DNA from: Varroa destructor
Taxonomy: Eukaryota; Arthropoda; Arachnida; Mesostigmata; Varroidae
Assembly (NCBI RefSeq): GCF_002443255.2
Contig: NW_019211457.1
Coordinates: forward strand, 463,303-527,302
Length of the DNA stretch: 64,000 bases
Direction: 5' to 3'
A model generated the notes under the pieces. It had not been told where the DNA came from and ran no database searches. It worked only from the letters and a program-made list of their open reading frames with translations. Position 1 is the stretch's first letter, and each line of letters starts with the position of its first letter. The translations under genes were made by a program, and so were the position numbers. Positions 36,158 through 49,464 of this stretch are shown piece after piece.

Positions 36158-36355
36158 AGCGCGCTGCAGTTAATCGTTGACGGTTATCGTGCTACCGGAA
36201 ACGGTGACGTCAATAGCTTCCAGAGGTTGGATGTGGTGATGACCATGCTGGCGGCAGAAATCGCGGCCGAGCCCAATTGGACTATGGTAAATAGTTCGAA
36301 GTCGTCCGGTTTGAGTCGCTTATTCGCCCTTGTCGGCAACTATTGTGTTGCCTAA
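36158..36355 (+). other. Short coding-like open frame of unknown family
   Basis: Sixty-five open codons rich in G/C-ending triplets, with an ordinary protein-like composition (LIVDGYRATGNG, then RLDVVMTMLAAEIAAEPNW). Possible splice borders are GCTGCAG before 36170 and a GTAAAT donor after 36286, which would give a phase-0 exon of 39 codons. A second coding-like stretch just upstream (from the ATG at 36098) is in another frame, as if shifted. It could be an exon or a decayed transposon gene. Confidence 0.25.
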
Positions 36356-36781
36356 GGGCTGATATCGAACGAATAATACGGACTAACTAATAAACGAAGT
36401 TAACTCTTATTCGAAAGTAAGATGACTCGGTGGGCTAATTTGAATATGGAAAAATCATGTCACGAGATAGTGTATAGGCTATTTATATTTGATTTGTTTC
36501 CCTTTGAAACAATTTCACCGGCTGTAAAAATAATAATAATAAGGTCACAGTTGATGGGAAAATGATAATAGTTGGTGTGGAACCCTTTGCCAACAAATGA
36601 AAGGAACCTTTATAAGCAAAATGTTTTGTTCGATGTTCTGTGCATCCCAATGCAATAACACATGAACTTCAGAGGGCAAGCTCAAGCATACGGGAGGTGG
36701 TCGAATTTTCATTAAATTCTCTACTATAATCATGGCATTACGTCGTCATCCTTAACGCTACAAGAGGGCAAATATATGCCC

Positions 36782-36798
36782 TATATATATATATATAT
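36782..36798. repeat. (TA)n microsatellite
   Basis: A short pure TA run. Confidence 0.95.
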
Positions 36799-37232
36799 TT
36801 CCATTCAGTGCCGTGCTCGATGTCGGATCGCGCCTAGCTTTGTTTGTCTTGATAATTTTTTCTTCGGATATATAATTCTTCAGTGATGATTATTGCATGA
36901 ATGCAAAATTGCGGATTACGTATTCACAAGCCAATTGCAGATTTCAACAGCTTTGACTTATCGAATTGTAGCCAATTTTATGTTGTAGAACGTGTACGAA
37001 TGATAGTGATTTTTCTATGGCGGTGTCAAGACCTAAACCAAGAACCTAACGCTCGTTGATTGTATGCAGTCTCCTTTAACAGTTATATCGGGAATAATTG
37101 CTTCAATAAGAAAGGTACGAGAGCCCGGAATTTGACCAAATTTTTCTATATTCGACAAATTGGTGCACTACAGCTCTTTTTTAGTTGTGCCACCGAGTAG
37201 TAGTATGCATATATACGTATACGTGTGTACGT

Positions 37233-37280
37233 ATTGCGCTAAATATACGTACAGGCATACGTACGTATATGTAGCGCAAT
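37233..37280. repeat. Near-perfect inverted repeat, 20-bp arms
   Basis: Arms 37233-37252 and 37261-37280 match at 19 of 20 positions (ATTGCGCTA at one end, TAGCGCAAT at the other) around the spacer AGGCATAC. It lies in a TACGTA-rich stretch. Confidence 0.93.
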
Positions 37281-38129
37281 AAAGGTCGTTTAGTACTAGG
37301 ACAGCCATTATTTTGGGTCTGTTAAATGTAAAGGCGATATTGCGACCAACAACAGTGTCACTCTATGGAGACATTCCCACTCTCACGTAGCTTGCTGTTT
37401 GAAATGTCAAAAAAGCTACGCTTTCAAGGAGTTTCGAAATTGAATGTATTCCATGGAAATGAAATACGTTAACATCGCTCTTAATAAACATTTCACCAGC
37501 GCTACAGCTTCCTTCCACCAGCGACCGCGGACAGCGCAGCTACCAGTATCACATTATTTAACCTAGCCACCGGTACCCGTAGAAAACACCAGCACGCAAC
37601 AACCATTCCTAGGCCGGACAGTTTTCCAGACAAATCAGTCTGACAGATTCTGCCCAAGGAACTTCACAGGCCTGAGATATATGTTAGTCCCGTGCGACCT
37701 ACTCTAGGTAAGCACCGGTCAGCAGTTTCTCTCACTCGGAGGTCGTTACTAACTAACTTATCAGTAAATCCTCTGCCCACCACGTCGACCTCCACCAGAA
37801 ACTGGTTTGATAATTCAACCAGGTCGTCCATACAATTAACAGTTTCTCTATCGTTTGAGAAATGTGTGAGTAGAAGTACGTGTGGTACAACAGGAGCATG
37901 CCCGCAAGCCGTTTCGACGTCCTGTACAAATATTGATAACCAATTATCATTGGAAAGCAACACTTTGTACACCTTTGTGGGAGGCTGTGTAATCGAAGTA
38001 CGGTCGAGTAAACATGCGATCTCTAGGTGTTTTTTTCGCCAGTTTTACACATTGGATGCATGTGAGGCCTTCCTCGGTCATCATGTCGTCATATGATTAG
38101 GTGGGCATTCGCGGAACTCAAACGAGCGA

Positions 38130-38141
38130 GGGGGGGGGGGG
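38130..38141. repeat. G homopolymer (12)
   Basis: Twelve consecutive G, striking in an AT-rich region and a possible G-quadruplex or sequencing-error site. Confidence 0.9.
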
Positions 38142-39540
38142 ACGTCGATATGCCCTATATTAGGTTCAATGTGCTGTTAGACAGTACTCGCGCCGGGTCG
38201 AGTACTTAACCTACACTAGGAACGTTTAATTACGAGCATTCTTTTCGTCTTCGTTGTCGAGAAACTTTTTTGATTTAACACTGCCCGTTACCTTATGTTA
38301 GTTACCTGAGATTCGAATCAACTACGATTGCTGAAGAAGTTAGCAAACATCAGCCCAGTGGTCTAAGGTGGACCAGAATTGGAAATATCCATAAGGTGAT
38401 CAATAATAGGGATAATAAAAAGCATAGTAACTATTAATATCTCTATTACTACGATTCATCCTTTCTTTTTCTCTTAATTATTCTTATGGTCATTGTTATT
38501 AAATAAACAAATAATATACTTATTCGTGATCGACTTGTTCAATTTGGTCATTAACAATTCAGTTACTGTCGCCAAGAACTCCACAAACAATTCCCTAGAT
38601 TAAAGTTGATCTGCCTCTTAAATCTAGATCAGCAAAATCTGATTGCCCCATTGGGCAACACTCAATACAGGTGCATTTCTTCTGTCAAAACCATCGGCCC
38701 CACACTGCCGGTCCATATACATCAGTCGACTCAATACGACCAGATGCTAGAAGGAGCACAGGTCCTTTTTCTGTGTGTGTTTTTTTTTCTGACTTGCCCA
38801 AAAACGCGCGACTAATCATACCTCCATCTTTCAGGTAACCTTAAAAGGACGGTAGACGCGGGCAACCTATTTTAAATTTACCGCCACGCCCACTCTTGCA
38901 TCAGGCGGGATGTTCGAAAATACTTAAAACGCGATTATTGGTCGAGTCGTAACGAAAATACATCGATACTAATGCACCCGCTCGTACAGCTGCGTTGCAG
39001 ACGGTTTGCAGCATATTACCAAACATCTAAAGAACTGAATGGATAAATTTGTGTGCGCTCTGGTCGCTGTCCGCTACATGCCGAATCAGATAGAAATCGT
39101 CATATAGCTTTTACTCGCTTACTGCACTAAATAGCATAGAGCTGCTGATGCTTACGTCCTCGCCCATAAAATGTCCAAAGTAACCCCGTTCGCCGGCTGT
39201 AACAAGTTAGAAGTCTGCGCCCCCATCTGACTCCAACGCGGGTTATGGACACTAAATACGCTTTGTAGCTCTTTGTCATTTTGTAGATGGATAAAATACT
39301 TAAAATTCAAACGGAGAACCTGGGAAGAACTTATCTATACTTGTCGCTCCTTAAGAATATTTCGGTGTTATGCCTATCCAAGTTAGTGAGTCAGCATAAT
39401 TTTAACACCCACTACGATTGGGTTAGTTTCATCTTAACACACTTTGTCGGGGTCCTTCGATTAGACCCTTCATAGCGACCTCAGCCGTGGAAACGCCATC
39501 AGCAGTCTACAAGATATTCACTATCCACGCGCTATTCCCG

Positions 39541-39642
39541 TCTCTAAGTAACGCCAAGGAGCGACCCAGAACTAAAGCCGATTTCGTCAACGCCAACATT
39601 CGCTATAAAAAACATGCCGATGAAACGACCCGGGATACTTAG
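39541..39642 (+). mobile_element. Possible Gypsy-type integrase tail remnant
   Basis: An open frame ending in a stop includes ANIRYKKHADETTRD. This resembles the run of basic residues with KxYAD/HAD that follows the integrase core in Gypsy-type retrotransposons. No other domain is joined to it, so this is a weak call. Confidence 0.2.
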
Positions 39643-41754
39643 ACCCTCGAGGCTACCGTGCCCGTTCCTTGTCTCTGACCTGCTATGAGTCCCTCAGTTC
39701 GCTTAGCCTGTGCTCGATATTCCCGGCTCTTGAGTTTAGAGTTTGTACAGCATTTTGTATGCGTCGCCCAAGGTGCAACACGTCCAATCTGCCTGCCCTG
39801 TTCCTGAACCAAGCCGTCAGCTGACAGCTGCCTACCGGCGCGAGGCAGGGCAATTTAATCAATGTGTAGTTGAATAATCCTCTTTGAACTCAATCCCGGT
39901 TTCATTTGGTCTCTGTCTCTAACGAAATCTGTTTATGCTACTGCATATTGCGCGGCCTCTAGTAGATCGTTGCCTTATCAGATAAACAATGTCTGCTCAG
40001 CAAAATCCACTCACTGCTTATTGGCAACACCGGAACTACAGAGGATCTGCTGTCTGAAATGATCACCATGAATGGACCATATAGCTGGTAGCAGTAATAG
40101 CAATTGTAATCGTACTGCTACTCAGCGGTACTGGTTTTGCTGGTATCACTAGTTCGGATATTCAGTCAGAGTCAGTGGGGTTCTCTGAGCACCCTATTGT
40201 CTATTGTCGTTGACCGCTGCTGTTAAAATGACAATACAAAATCCAGTGCGTATATGTGGCATCTCGTGTTGCCCGGACTAATACACGCGATGATTTATTT
40301 TGGAAGGGTGCATTGAGAGTGCCTGTTGACGTGATTTAGACGGCTTCTACGGCTTATCTATGGGTCACGCAAGCGTGTTGGTTGACTATGTCTTAGAAAA
40401 GTTTGTGTCACTTAACTCAAGTTAGAGATAGAAAAGCGCTGCTTGGATTTTGAATGTGGCCTCTTGCCACATGTAATGTATTATGGACAGGTAAAGGTAT
40501 AATTAACAATCGATATTTCGCTAATCAATTCCTAAAATCTATATGGATATTATTTTTCCATTCGTATATGTAAACCTTTGTATACTGCCATGTAACACGG
40601 ATTACTAAAAAGAGGCAGTCTTGGATAAAAGCGACAATTTAGTTCAATTGAACCATCTACCCAAGTAGTGGCGGCTAGTAGACAGGACCCTCAATGGACA
40701 TCCACCATTGTTCAGATTTCATCAAAAATCATTTAGATTCCTCAATCAAACCCTATCTGAGACGATGAATTAGTGAGTCAATAGTCTTTGCGGCGGTAAC
40801 GCACCTACTTAGTAAACTTTGGGGGACTTAAGGTGGTAAACCCATGTTGTCCTTCGCTGATAGGAGCTAGCTTCTTAAAAGCAAAACCGGACGCAAAACT
40901 CGGATCATTTATCCAATTAACTTTATAAAATGATTTACGATGCGGTGCTTCTTCAAAATACCTGACGCAGTTTGTTCGCGGTAAGAAATCAATGGATAAA
41001 TAAATTTTAAAGGATGGCACGTCCTTGGCAGACTCATTCTAGATTCTAAGCTCAAATCCCTTCCCCGTTAGTTATTATTCTTCAACACGAATTGTCCGTC
41101 TTAACGAAATCGCTATGAGCAACGACGAGTTTTGCCATGAGTGTCGCTTTCTTTGTTGTTTTGTACAAACCAATTCAGCGTTCTTTTGTCTTCAGTCACA
41201 TACATTCACATACACCATAGAAAAGTTTGACAAAACACACGAACAGCAATTCCCAGTAAAGCCTTCTAGTTTGACGTATTTGTCTATTATCGATCGTCGT
41301 AAGCTATACTCGTCAACAATTATACGCTGGCTGTAACGATCCCCTCTGATTCTTTTGCTTTCATCCCTTTCCTTGCACGCTTCCTTAACCTAACCTATTT
41401 GGTCCTTATGCGTTGTATGCTTTATCGGCCTAGTCGGTCCGGCAGGTTATTTTCTGTCGCTTTACATCCCTCGACGCCTCCTTACGCCCCTGTAGAATCC
41501 GTTGTTCCGCTCATACTTTATTCCCCTCGGTTATGTCGACACGGGCCAGAAGGACGAATCAACATAGCAGAAGCTAAAATTGGCAGCGGGCAGTCGCCAA
41601 ACGATTAACTTAATGCAATCGTGAATGGTCAAGTCCCAAACCCGAAAAGCACATACGTTAGTCTACTTTCGTGTATGTAGTATAAGTCGAATGATTACTG
41701 CCCTAAGTGTTTCCGCCTGTTAGCAATGGTAGCGGTAGCATCTTGTTTGTGCGT

Positions 41755-41768
41755 GGGGGGGGGGGGGG
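41755..41768. repeat. G homopolymer (14)
   Basis: Fourteen consecutive G in otherwise mixed sequence. Confidence 0.9.
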
Positions 41769-44700
41769 TGTTTAGTAACTGATACGGTAGAACTTCAGTA
41801 GCTAAGGTGTTGCAGGGAAGAAGCAGACTGAGACGGAAGGTGGGGCGGCAAAATGGAAATCAGGGAGCGCCTCTGGGCAAGGATGAGAAGCTTGGAAACG
41901 TGATGATTGAAGTTTTAAGTACGGCGTGAGCCGGTGACAGAAGCGGTGAGGACGAGTGACGAAACTAATTCACGACCGTTAATGACTGAAAAGCCACGCT
42001 TGTAGCTTTCTAGCCTACAGAGCGGGCAAGTAGGATGTGACAACGCGTATTTTCAAATGTGTTTGTCTGTTTGGTGTATTGGTAGTGTTTCAGCTTGAGG
42101 CTGATAGCATAGTGCATAATGTATCTGATTGCTAACATAAACGCATGATCATCTAGGCTTCAATCCAGAATGTACACATTTCACAAGTAGTGGCTTAAAT
42201 TCCAGACGGACACAAAAAACACTTCAGTACTCCAGTAAAGACTTGTCGCCTTCGCCTAAAGGTCATTGCGCTGCGTAAAAGTCAGCGGGAGGGGGGTAGT
42301 ATGATATACTAGCTATGCCTCCTCTCCTTCACGGCGTTTCTGTGGAGGAAGCTTCCGATGTGGTTTTTACGATGGCACCACTGCTTTAAGGCATGCTTCT
42401 GTAAACGTTACTTGTCCGGATTTGAGTTCTATTATTGTCGCGTAATGACAACGCCAAATAGAGAGGTAGGCAATAGTCAAAAAGACGTGTAGCCTTTTTG
42501 ACGCTGCCAGTTGACTCGGCAGACGTCTACGCACCGAAACTTTGTGCAACTAAAAATGATGAACGGAACAGTCATAGCGCTTGACTTTTCAGCACTGGTA
42601 GGTTTTGGTAAAAGTTTTCGTTTTCATGAACGAAAAGCAAAAAGGCCAATTCATTCTTAACTATAATTACACAATAATTATTTCCGTACAATGTTACGTA
42701 TCTAATATTACACGCGCAGCATTATTCAATTGCCATTATACAGGCAGAGGAATCTGGCGAAGTTCGAAGTAGCGGCGTGTAGTTCAAAGGTTAATTAATT
42801 TAGCTAGAAAGTACTCAAGTTTTCTAGAAATTTATACGAGAAAAACTGAATGAAACGTGAACGATTAGAACGTTTCAAGGATCAAGAATAGAACGTAGAA
42901 AACCAGCGAGAAGGTAACCAGGTGCCCTGTCGCAATCGAGATAAATTTTACAGAAGTAGAGTCTGGAGTCTGGGAGCTCTGTCGGTCAAAACTAGCACTT
43001 TACATGTACTTTATTATATTGCATAGGCACTCAACATTTAGAAGCCATGTAAAAAAATGTCTCCCGTGAATAAACTTTATGCTAGTTAGAAATGCGTGTG
43101 GTATAGCCTACGTACAACTTGCGGAATTTTAATCAACAAAAAACCTACGTTGAACTCTACGGTCATCATAAACATAGTATGGTTGAATTTTTGCTACCAG
43201 CCATAGAAAAACTAAGCGAGAGAATGGCGGGCGTCACCCTGGAGAGAAATTGAATTCGGTAGCATTGTCGATTAGGTTCGGGCATAAGAATGATGGCCGT
43301 ACTTGCAACTTACCTCAGGGGCACCTGCTACTATGAAATAGTGGCGGAAAATTTAAAAAAAAAAAAGTGAATGCAGCTCGCGATATTGAGTTCCTCAAGA
43401 GACCCATAGAACGCTCGCACGGCGATCGAACGCGCGCAGCCTGGTTACTTGGTGGCAACGACGCACTTCATTGTCATGCTTCACTTACTGAATGAAGCAA
43501 AAGGATACCCAACGATAGCTTCAACCCGCTAATTCCCCCGATCTAGGTTTGTGTGATTATGGAGCATTCCATGTCCTAAAAAAAACAAGTGGTAGGTAAG
43601 CATATTCCATTATCGATTTTATCAGGAAGCCATCGGTGGAAATATTAAAAATAGAAGCTCAAATAATAAGTGCTTGGCCGTCCTGAAGTTGTCTCTTAGT
43701 TGAAGAAAAGCTAGAGCGTCTTTAACATATATTAATAAAAGCCTAGCTATTGCTCGTTGTGTATTGTTTACAAAACAAACAGAGTCGACGGAGCTTACTA
43801 CATAAACATGATGCACTAGTCAAGCCATTATTATTATTAGCTAATGCATATATATATATAACATCATAAACATATGTTTATGTATTGATTCCATTGCTTA
43901 CTGTATAGCCATTTAAAGTAGTCACTAGCGATATTGTAAACTGTTCGGTTCGGCGTACGACCCGCAGTATACATGGGCGAGACCACCCCAATTCTACCGT
44001 ATTACCTTTTCTCTAATGACAAACCTTTTGCACTGTAAGTACCTCCGGGATAGCTGGCAAAGAACCGCACTCAGGATGACTCAGATTGGGATACTGGCAG
44101 AGCCTGTTGATATAATGAAGAGATCGAGACAGAAATGCAAAGAAAGATTGCCCGGGTGGCAACGGTTCCAACGATAAGCAAAATGACCATTAACAACTAT
44201 CTCTTAGAATGTTCGAACTTGATAACGCGGCACTTCAGTGGAAGCAGTGGCCTCTTCAACTCCCATTAAAGTCACAGTGTGCAAACGGTTTTAGTGAAAG
44301 TTGGGAGGAGAAGATACAATAGTTAGTAAAAATGAGCAAGTAACGTGATTTCAATCAGCAGATCCCTATGTGTGAAGTTCGGAGTTTGTGGGTGAAGCAT
44401 TTACGCTAAGCTTCTATGAAAAAGTGAAATACGTAGATTGGGGCAAACTTCGTTGTTTTTTTTACTCCTTGAAAAGGGTCGCTTGATATTTAGAGTTTCC
44501 GTCGTATTTTTTTACTCTTCTTCGCCCCGCATTTTATTTGTCTGCTAGTTTGGGAAAATAACGATTCTAAAACTTTTAAGTGACTATTTTCAAACTATCA
44601 AGTACTTCTCACCATGTATGTACGATATATTAGGTGATTTAGAATAAAATACGATGATGAGATCTTCGCAGATAACTCAAAGTGCGAAGATACAAAGTTA

Positions 44701-45918
44701 TACAAAAAAGACCAATTCAATGCATTCATCCATTAGCCCAATGTATATGTTATCACCTAAAGAACCTTCTGGTACATAATAGGCCCACGAGGGTTAAATG
44801 AAACGACATGAACGTGTAAGCAAACAGGTACAACAACGTTTTCGTGTGTTTTTTTTTTTATCAACTGAGGCTCGTACTTCCTCGTTCCGCGAAATTTTTT
44901 CGTGCGGTCCCGCTGTAATGTAGATTATGTTGCAGTTGACGTTATGGGCTAGATCCCGAGCTAGATCTAGACGCGATTCGATCCGTTATGGACAAACCCT
45001 CCCGATGCGCGTCCCTAAGTATCCAGCCGGACCTAAAGTGGCGTGGTAGTCGGTAAAGACACGATTGCAATAGCAGCAACAGTAGAAGACTTGGAATACA
45101 TTAGAATAATCGAAATCCATATAAAAACAAAGGTTGGACATGTTTGAATTACATACGCGCCAGGATATCCCGGACCTACTGTTAGCAAAGCTATATTTCT
45201 TTACTATTAGATTTTTATCTGGTTCAGTAGCAGGGAAGAAACGATTGAGCCCAGACAAAAATATCCTCGACAAACCACTGGAATAGAGAAACGTTTAGGA
45301 TATGGACTAAAGGATTATTTTAAAACAGTTTCTGTATAACTAATTATCAATGTTATCATGATCAGTGTATGGCAATGCCGAGTACAGGTAATGGTATTGA
45401 CAGGATCATAGTAATTCGCCTAATATCCGTTTTGATCCATGACTCGAGTGAGAAAAGCCGAAAAGCCACGAAATTAAATATACTTTGGAATATAATTAAA
45501 TTAAATATATGTCTGAGTGAAGAGCGCTAAGAAAAATTAACTAAATCGTGTGCATAGGGTATCGATTCAGCTGTATATCGATGCTTTGTCGCTACGTTGT
45601 TAAATATATATATATTTGTCCTTGTGAGTCTTTTTTCAACCGATGCGGCTTAGGGCCTCCATGTTCGAGTAAAATTCGTACATTTTGATCATTGATGTAG
45701 AATCGGCCGAGTGAAAGGTATATCTTAGGAAGTATTCTTTTTAGATGAAAATCAAGCTAAGTCCAAATATTCCAGGTCATAGACAATCTAGAACTAAAAA
45801 GGGAACGATGAAATTTCTAGGCAGGACTGAAGATCAAAGCCAAACTTCTCGCTACCCTGTACGATGGCTGCGGCAAATTACTATTTGAACCATAATTAAT
45901 CATTACAGCCTAAAATAA

Positions 45919-46200
45919 GGACATTTGTCAATCTTAAGTGGGTTAATAGAAGCCATTAATCATCCAGATCGACAAACTGAGAACACCGACTATTCGGATG
46001 TTTGTCGTTTCGCTTATACATTTGTAGATGGCTATATAAATTCAGTACGTGAGAAGCTCTCTTTGTTCTCTGGGGTGGTAAATATATTATTCAGAGAGAG
46101 TAGATCGGACGATGACGTAAAGTTCGAATCTTTTGACGATCCCACCCGACGTTTTATGAATATGAAATACTGCTTCATGAATCAACTGAAGCACCCGTGA
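45919..46200 (+). other. Unidentified open frame with protein-like composition
   Basis: An open frame of about 93 codons from just after a TAA to a TGA. The composition is balanced and acidic (TDYSDVCRFAYTFVDGY; RSDDDVKFESFDDPTRR). There is no ATG near its start and only a weak acceptor-like AG. No known family is recognised. It may be a diverged exon or pseudogene piece. Confidence 0.2.
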
Positions 46201-48020
46201 ATATAGCAAGTCTGCTTGCGGCGCTCGTATCAAGATAAAGATATAGCTGTATTGTAGGAACTACCTCAAAAATATATTTATCAACTCTACAAATCCATAG
46301 ATGCCCAGAAAGGCCACTACTAACATTCAGTAAATTATAGCATTAACTAACAAGAGAATGGTGGGTGTATATATATTTAAGGCCACGCGAGCGTCAGGTA
46401 GTCAGGCGCTTTTCATGGGCTTTAGTCTGGCTACGAAATGAGGCGGGAGCACGGCCTACTGCAAGCAAATGCGGCTATCTCAAGTTCGCAGAATCACAGC
46501 GAGTCCACATTGTTATTGTTTGAGGCGTATTGCTGATACTGGAATCGTCCACTATACACACTAGCAATAATCTATTTCAGTAGATATATACAGATGAAAT
46601 CTCCATAGGGAAATTCAATTATTGCCACGCTGATATTCGTGCTATTACAGAATTCAACATAGACAGATTTTCTGCTAACATTCTGCACTGATGAACTTAC
46701 CATGCTCTTAACTTAATGATGAACTTAAATCAATCAGTCGTTTGCACACAAACATGGCGTAATAAATTCTATGCGCTCTTCTGTGCGTACCACGGTTTTA
46801 CGAGGCAGACTAGAGCTAGGGGTATACGACGGTTCCGGAAGTAGCCGATCAGCGCTTCATGGAATTAACTAGGATCTAGCAATCACTCACGCTGTTGCCA
46901 ATATTAGTAATAACTATATATATATTGAAAGGATAATTTGATTTTTTAGTGATTTTCTGTCCACGTCTAGGACAAAAGAAACATGAATAATATTGAATAT
47001 TGTTTATATTTATTTTTGACACCAATCTCGTTACGGAGCCTACTGCCCATTCGTTCATTCGTACGTGAAACGAATCGAAAAAACACTGCCGCTTAAGACA
47101 TGTTTATTCACGCATGTCTGTTTATAGCTGTTTATGATGCGAATATCTCTTCTTAACATCTAAAGATCTATAAAATAATTTAGAAACTTCGTGGCATCTT
47201 TTAGGTGCGATAGGTATTTCGGCGGACCGAATTCGAACAGAAGGTTAGGTTGTTGTTGTTGTTAATATAAAATGATACAGGAAAATCTCAAAGTTTAAAA
47301 TAAATATTTTCGAAGCAATCCTAGCTTCGTTTTGCTGCGCCGTAACACACGTATCCTTAACATAAACATGCTGATATTTTGTTCGTTTTTTTTTTTTGTA
47401 AAGCTATTGTCTACTAATTTCGATCCTATAGTCATAGGTTATAAAGGATGGTGGTTGCATAGACAAGCCAGGCATTCCCCGCCAAGAACAGTGGATTAGA
47501 TACATCATTTTCTTTATTACAAAATGCTTTATTGAGCCAAGAGATGAATTGTCAACGTACTGACCTTAGATATCACGGTCAGCTACGTTTTTCTTCGAAG
47601 TTCTTCGAGCATTAGAGTAGTCCTCTGTTATTGAAACAGCTTTAGAGATAAACAGTCTACTGATAAAGATTATCAGTATTTTCTCTGGCCGATCCTTGGC
47701 CTGAGGTGTCGTACGATTCCGGCTGTAAAGTCTTGTTGGACATCACTACTGCAGGAGCGGTGAGGTGCGTGCTTGGCTTCATTCATAATCATGCAAGCTT
47801 TAAATATGCCTTTACAAGGCTTAATAAATGCACAGTAACTCGATAAGTCGGTATCGAGGTCAGTTTAGTCAATGCCAAACGAATGCTGTTCGTTCGCCTT
47901 GGATGATTAGTAATGATCTACTATATAACATTTACAGTTATTAATGCCTTTGACACATTTAGAGAAACTTACTATAAGTTGGCGAATTGAATTTAAGCAT
48001 TTGCCTTTTCGCATGCTCGA

Positions 48021-48090
48021 AAGTTAGTGGACATCTCGATAACCCGAGTTACACATGAGGTGACTTGGGTTCGAGACCCAGTCAACTTAC
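48021..48090 (+). repeat. tRNA-like Pol III promoter fragment
   Basis: GGTTCGAGACC fits the B-box consensus exactly and is framed by a 4-bp T-arm stem (TGGG/CCCA). AGTTAGTGG 46 bases upstream is A-box-like, and CTCG/CGAG could form an anticodon-like stem. The 68-nt span with poor acceptor pairing argues for a SINE or tRNA pseudogene. Confidence 0.35.
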
Positions 48091-48770
48091 ATTTCCATTC
48101 TACCTGGGCAAGGGTTTTGTAATGCTTAACTCGAACTAAAGTTGATTACCAAACCTTTATTTGCTATACCTCAATGAGTGTCGGAATATAACCACATGAC
48201 CCTATATGAACCTTGAATATTCAGAAGGGTATCCGTTTGCCAAAGAGAAGACCAGCTGAAGGACCGATTTTCACAGATGGTTACAAATCGCTAGTCAGAG
48301 CGAAAATTTTTTTCTTTTAACGTATTCACGACGTTCCTTCTAAGAGCGTCAGGAGCGTTTAATTTAATCGCAAACATCCGTGCACGCCGGTATGATCGAA
48401 ACGCGTAACTATTCAGCATTGCTGTGAACGTTGATCTTCTTCGTTTATACGTATCCAAATTGGTCTCGTTATACATGTTGAGAACATTACAATAGAACAC
48501 TATCCTATTGGCTTACTTTTCGACATCGCTAATCCCTGATACGCGAGACCAAACTCGACGTTCGGTTAACGCAATACTAGTTTCAAGATTAGTACAAATA
48601 CAAATACAGGTGTCAACGTTTATTACAAGTCTATATTATAGTATTGGTGCATAATTTTAAAAATAAAACCACCACCCGAATGGTAGAAAACTAGGCTACA
48701 CTGAAGAATAGAAACAGGTTTCGTGTGGACAAGTGTTGTGCCATCATCCGTAAGGCGTATGTCAAAAGAT

Positions 48771-48797
48771 TGTAACTGTTAATCAAGGACAGTTACA
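48771..48797. repeat. Inverted repeat, 9-bp arms
   Basis: TGTAACTGT and its exact reverse complement around a 9-base loop. Confidence 0.9.
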
Positions 48798-49448
48798 GAA
48801 TTCATTATTTAATTGTGTTGTATAAGTTTTGTTTATAAATCCAGTAGGTTATCTCGTAAGTTACGAACCATGGGCGTTGATTATAGTTGTAACTATATAT
48901 GTTAGTTAGACAGCATGCAAATATTCCTGATTGGTGTACACGGAACTATTGTAGAAAACAAGCCACTTCTTATTTCCGTCGTTGAGTCGCACTTGGTCTC
49001 TCCCGAAAACTCCCAGTTTTTTTTTTTTTATAAATCAATTACGAACCCGATCGATCCTTTACCTACAGCGAAATTTCAACATTCGTAGCATTTGTTAGCC
49101 ATTATACCTGACCTGGGTATAGCTGCCACATTTTCTATCATAGTTTGAACCCTTACATCTTAGTTAGATGAGATAGGATCTTTTTTTAATTGCCAGCTTG
49201 CTTATAAGTTATTTATAGTACTTCTGAATAGGAATACTCCCGTTTGGATCACTAAAACGCTATGGCAATATTTTTCTAACAGGTGGCAAATCATTTTGGC
49301 ATCAGCCGTTCTGCCCCGCTCATCTAATTTCATTGATAAACTCTTTCGCATCTGATATAGTTTTTTCGTTTACTTCGTGTGTGTCATTTTTGAAAGTATA
49401 TGATATTACTATTCTATAGTGATTCGCTCTTCGTTGTGCCATCATGCC

Positions 49449-49464
49449 ATATATATATATATAT
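49449..49464. repeat. (TA)n microsatellite
   Basis: A short TA run. Confidence 0.95.

Noticed and set aside
37664..38096. Overlapping ORFs of 134, 102 and 65 codons on both strands
   Set aside because: Three frames are open at once, no domain is recognisable, and the plus frame is a Ser/Thr-rich chance-like frame. A TTTGTACAG acceptor on the minus strand is suggestive but not enough.
48021..48090. Intact tRNA gene
   Set aside because: The B-box and T-arm fit, but the span is about 68 nt, the acceptor stem has mismatches and the D-arm is poor. Kept only as a tRNA-like repeat.
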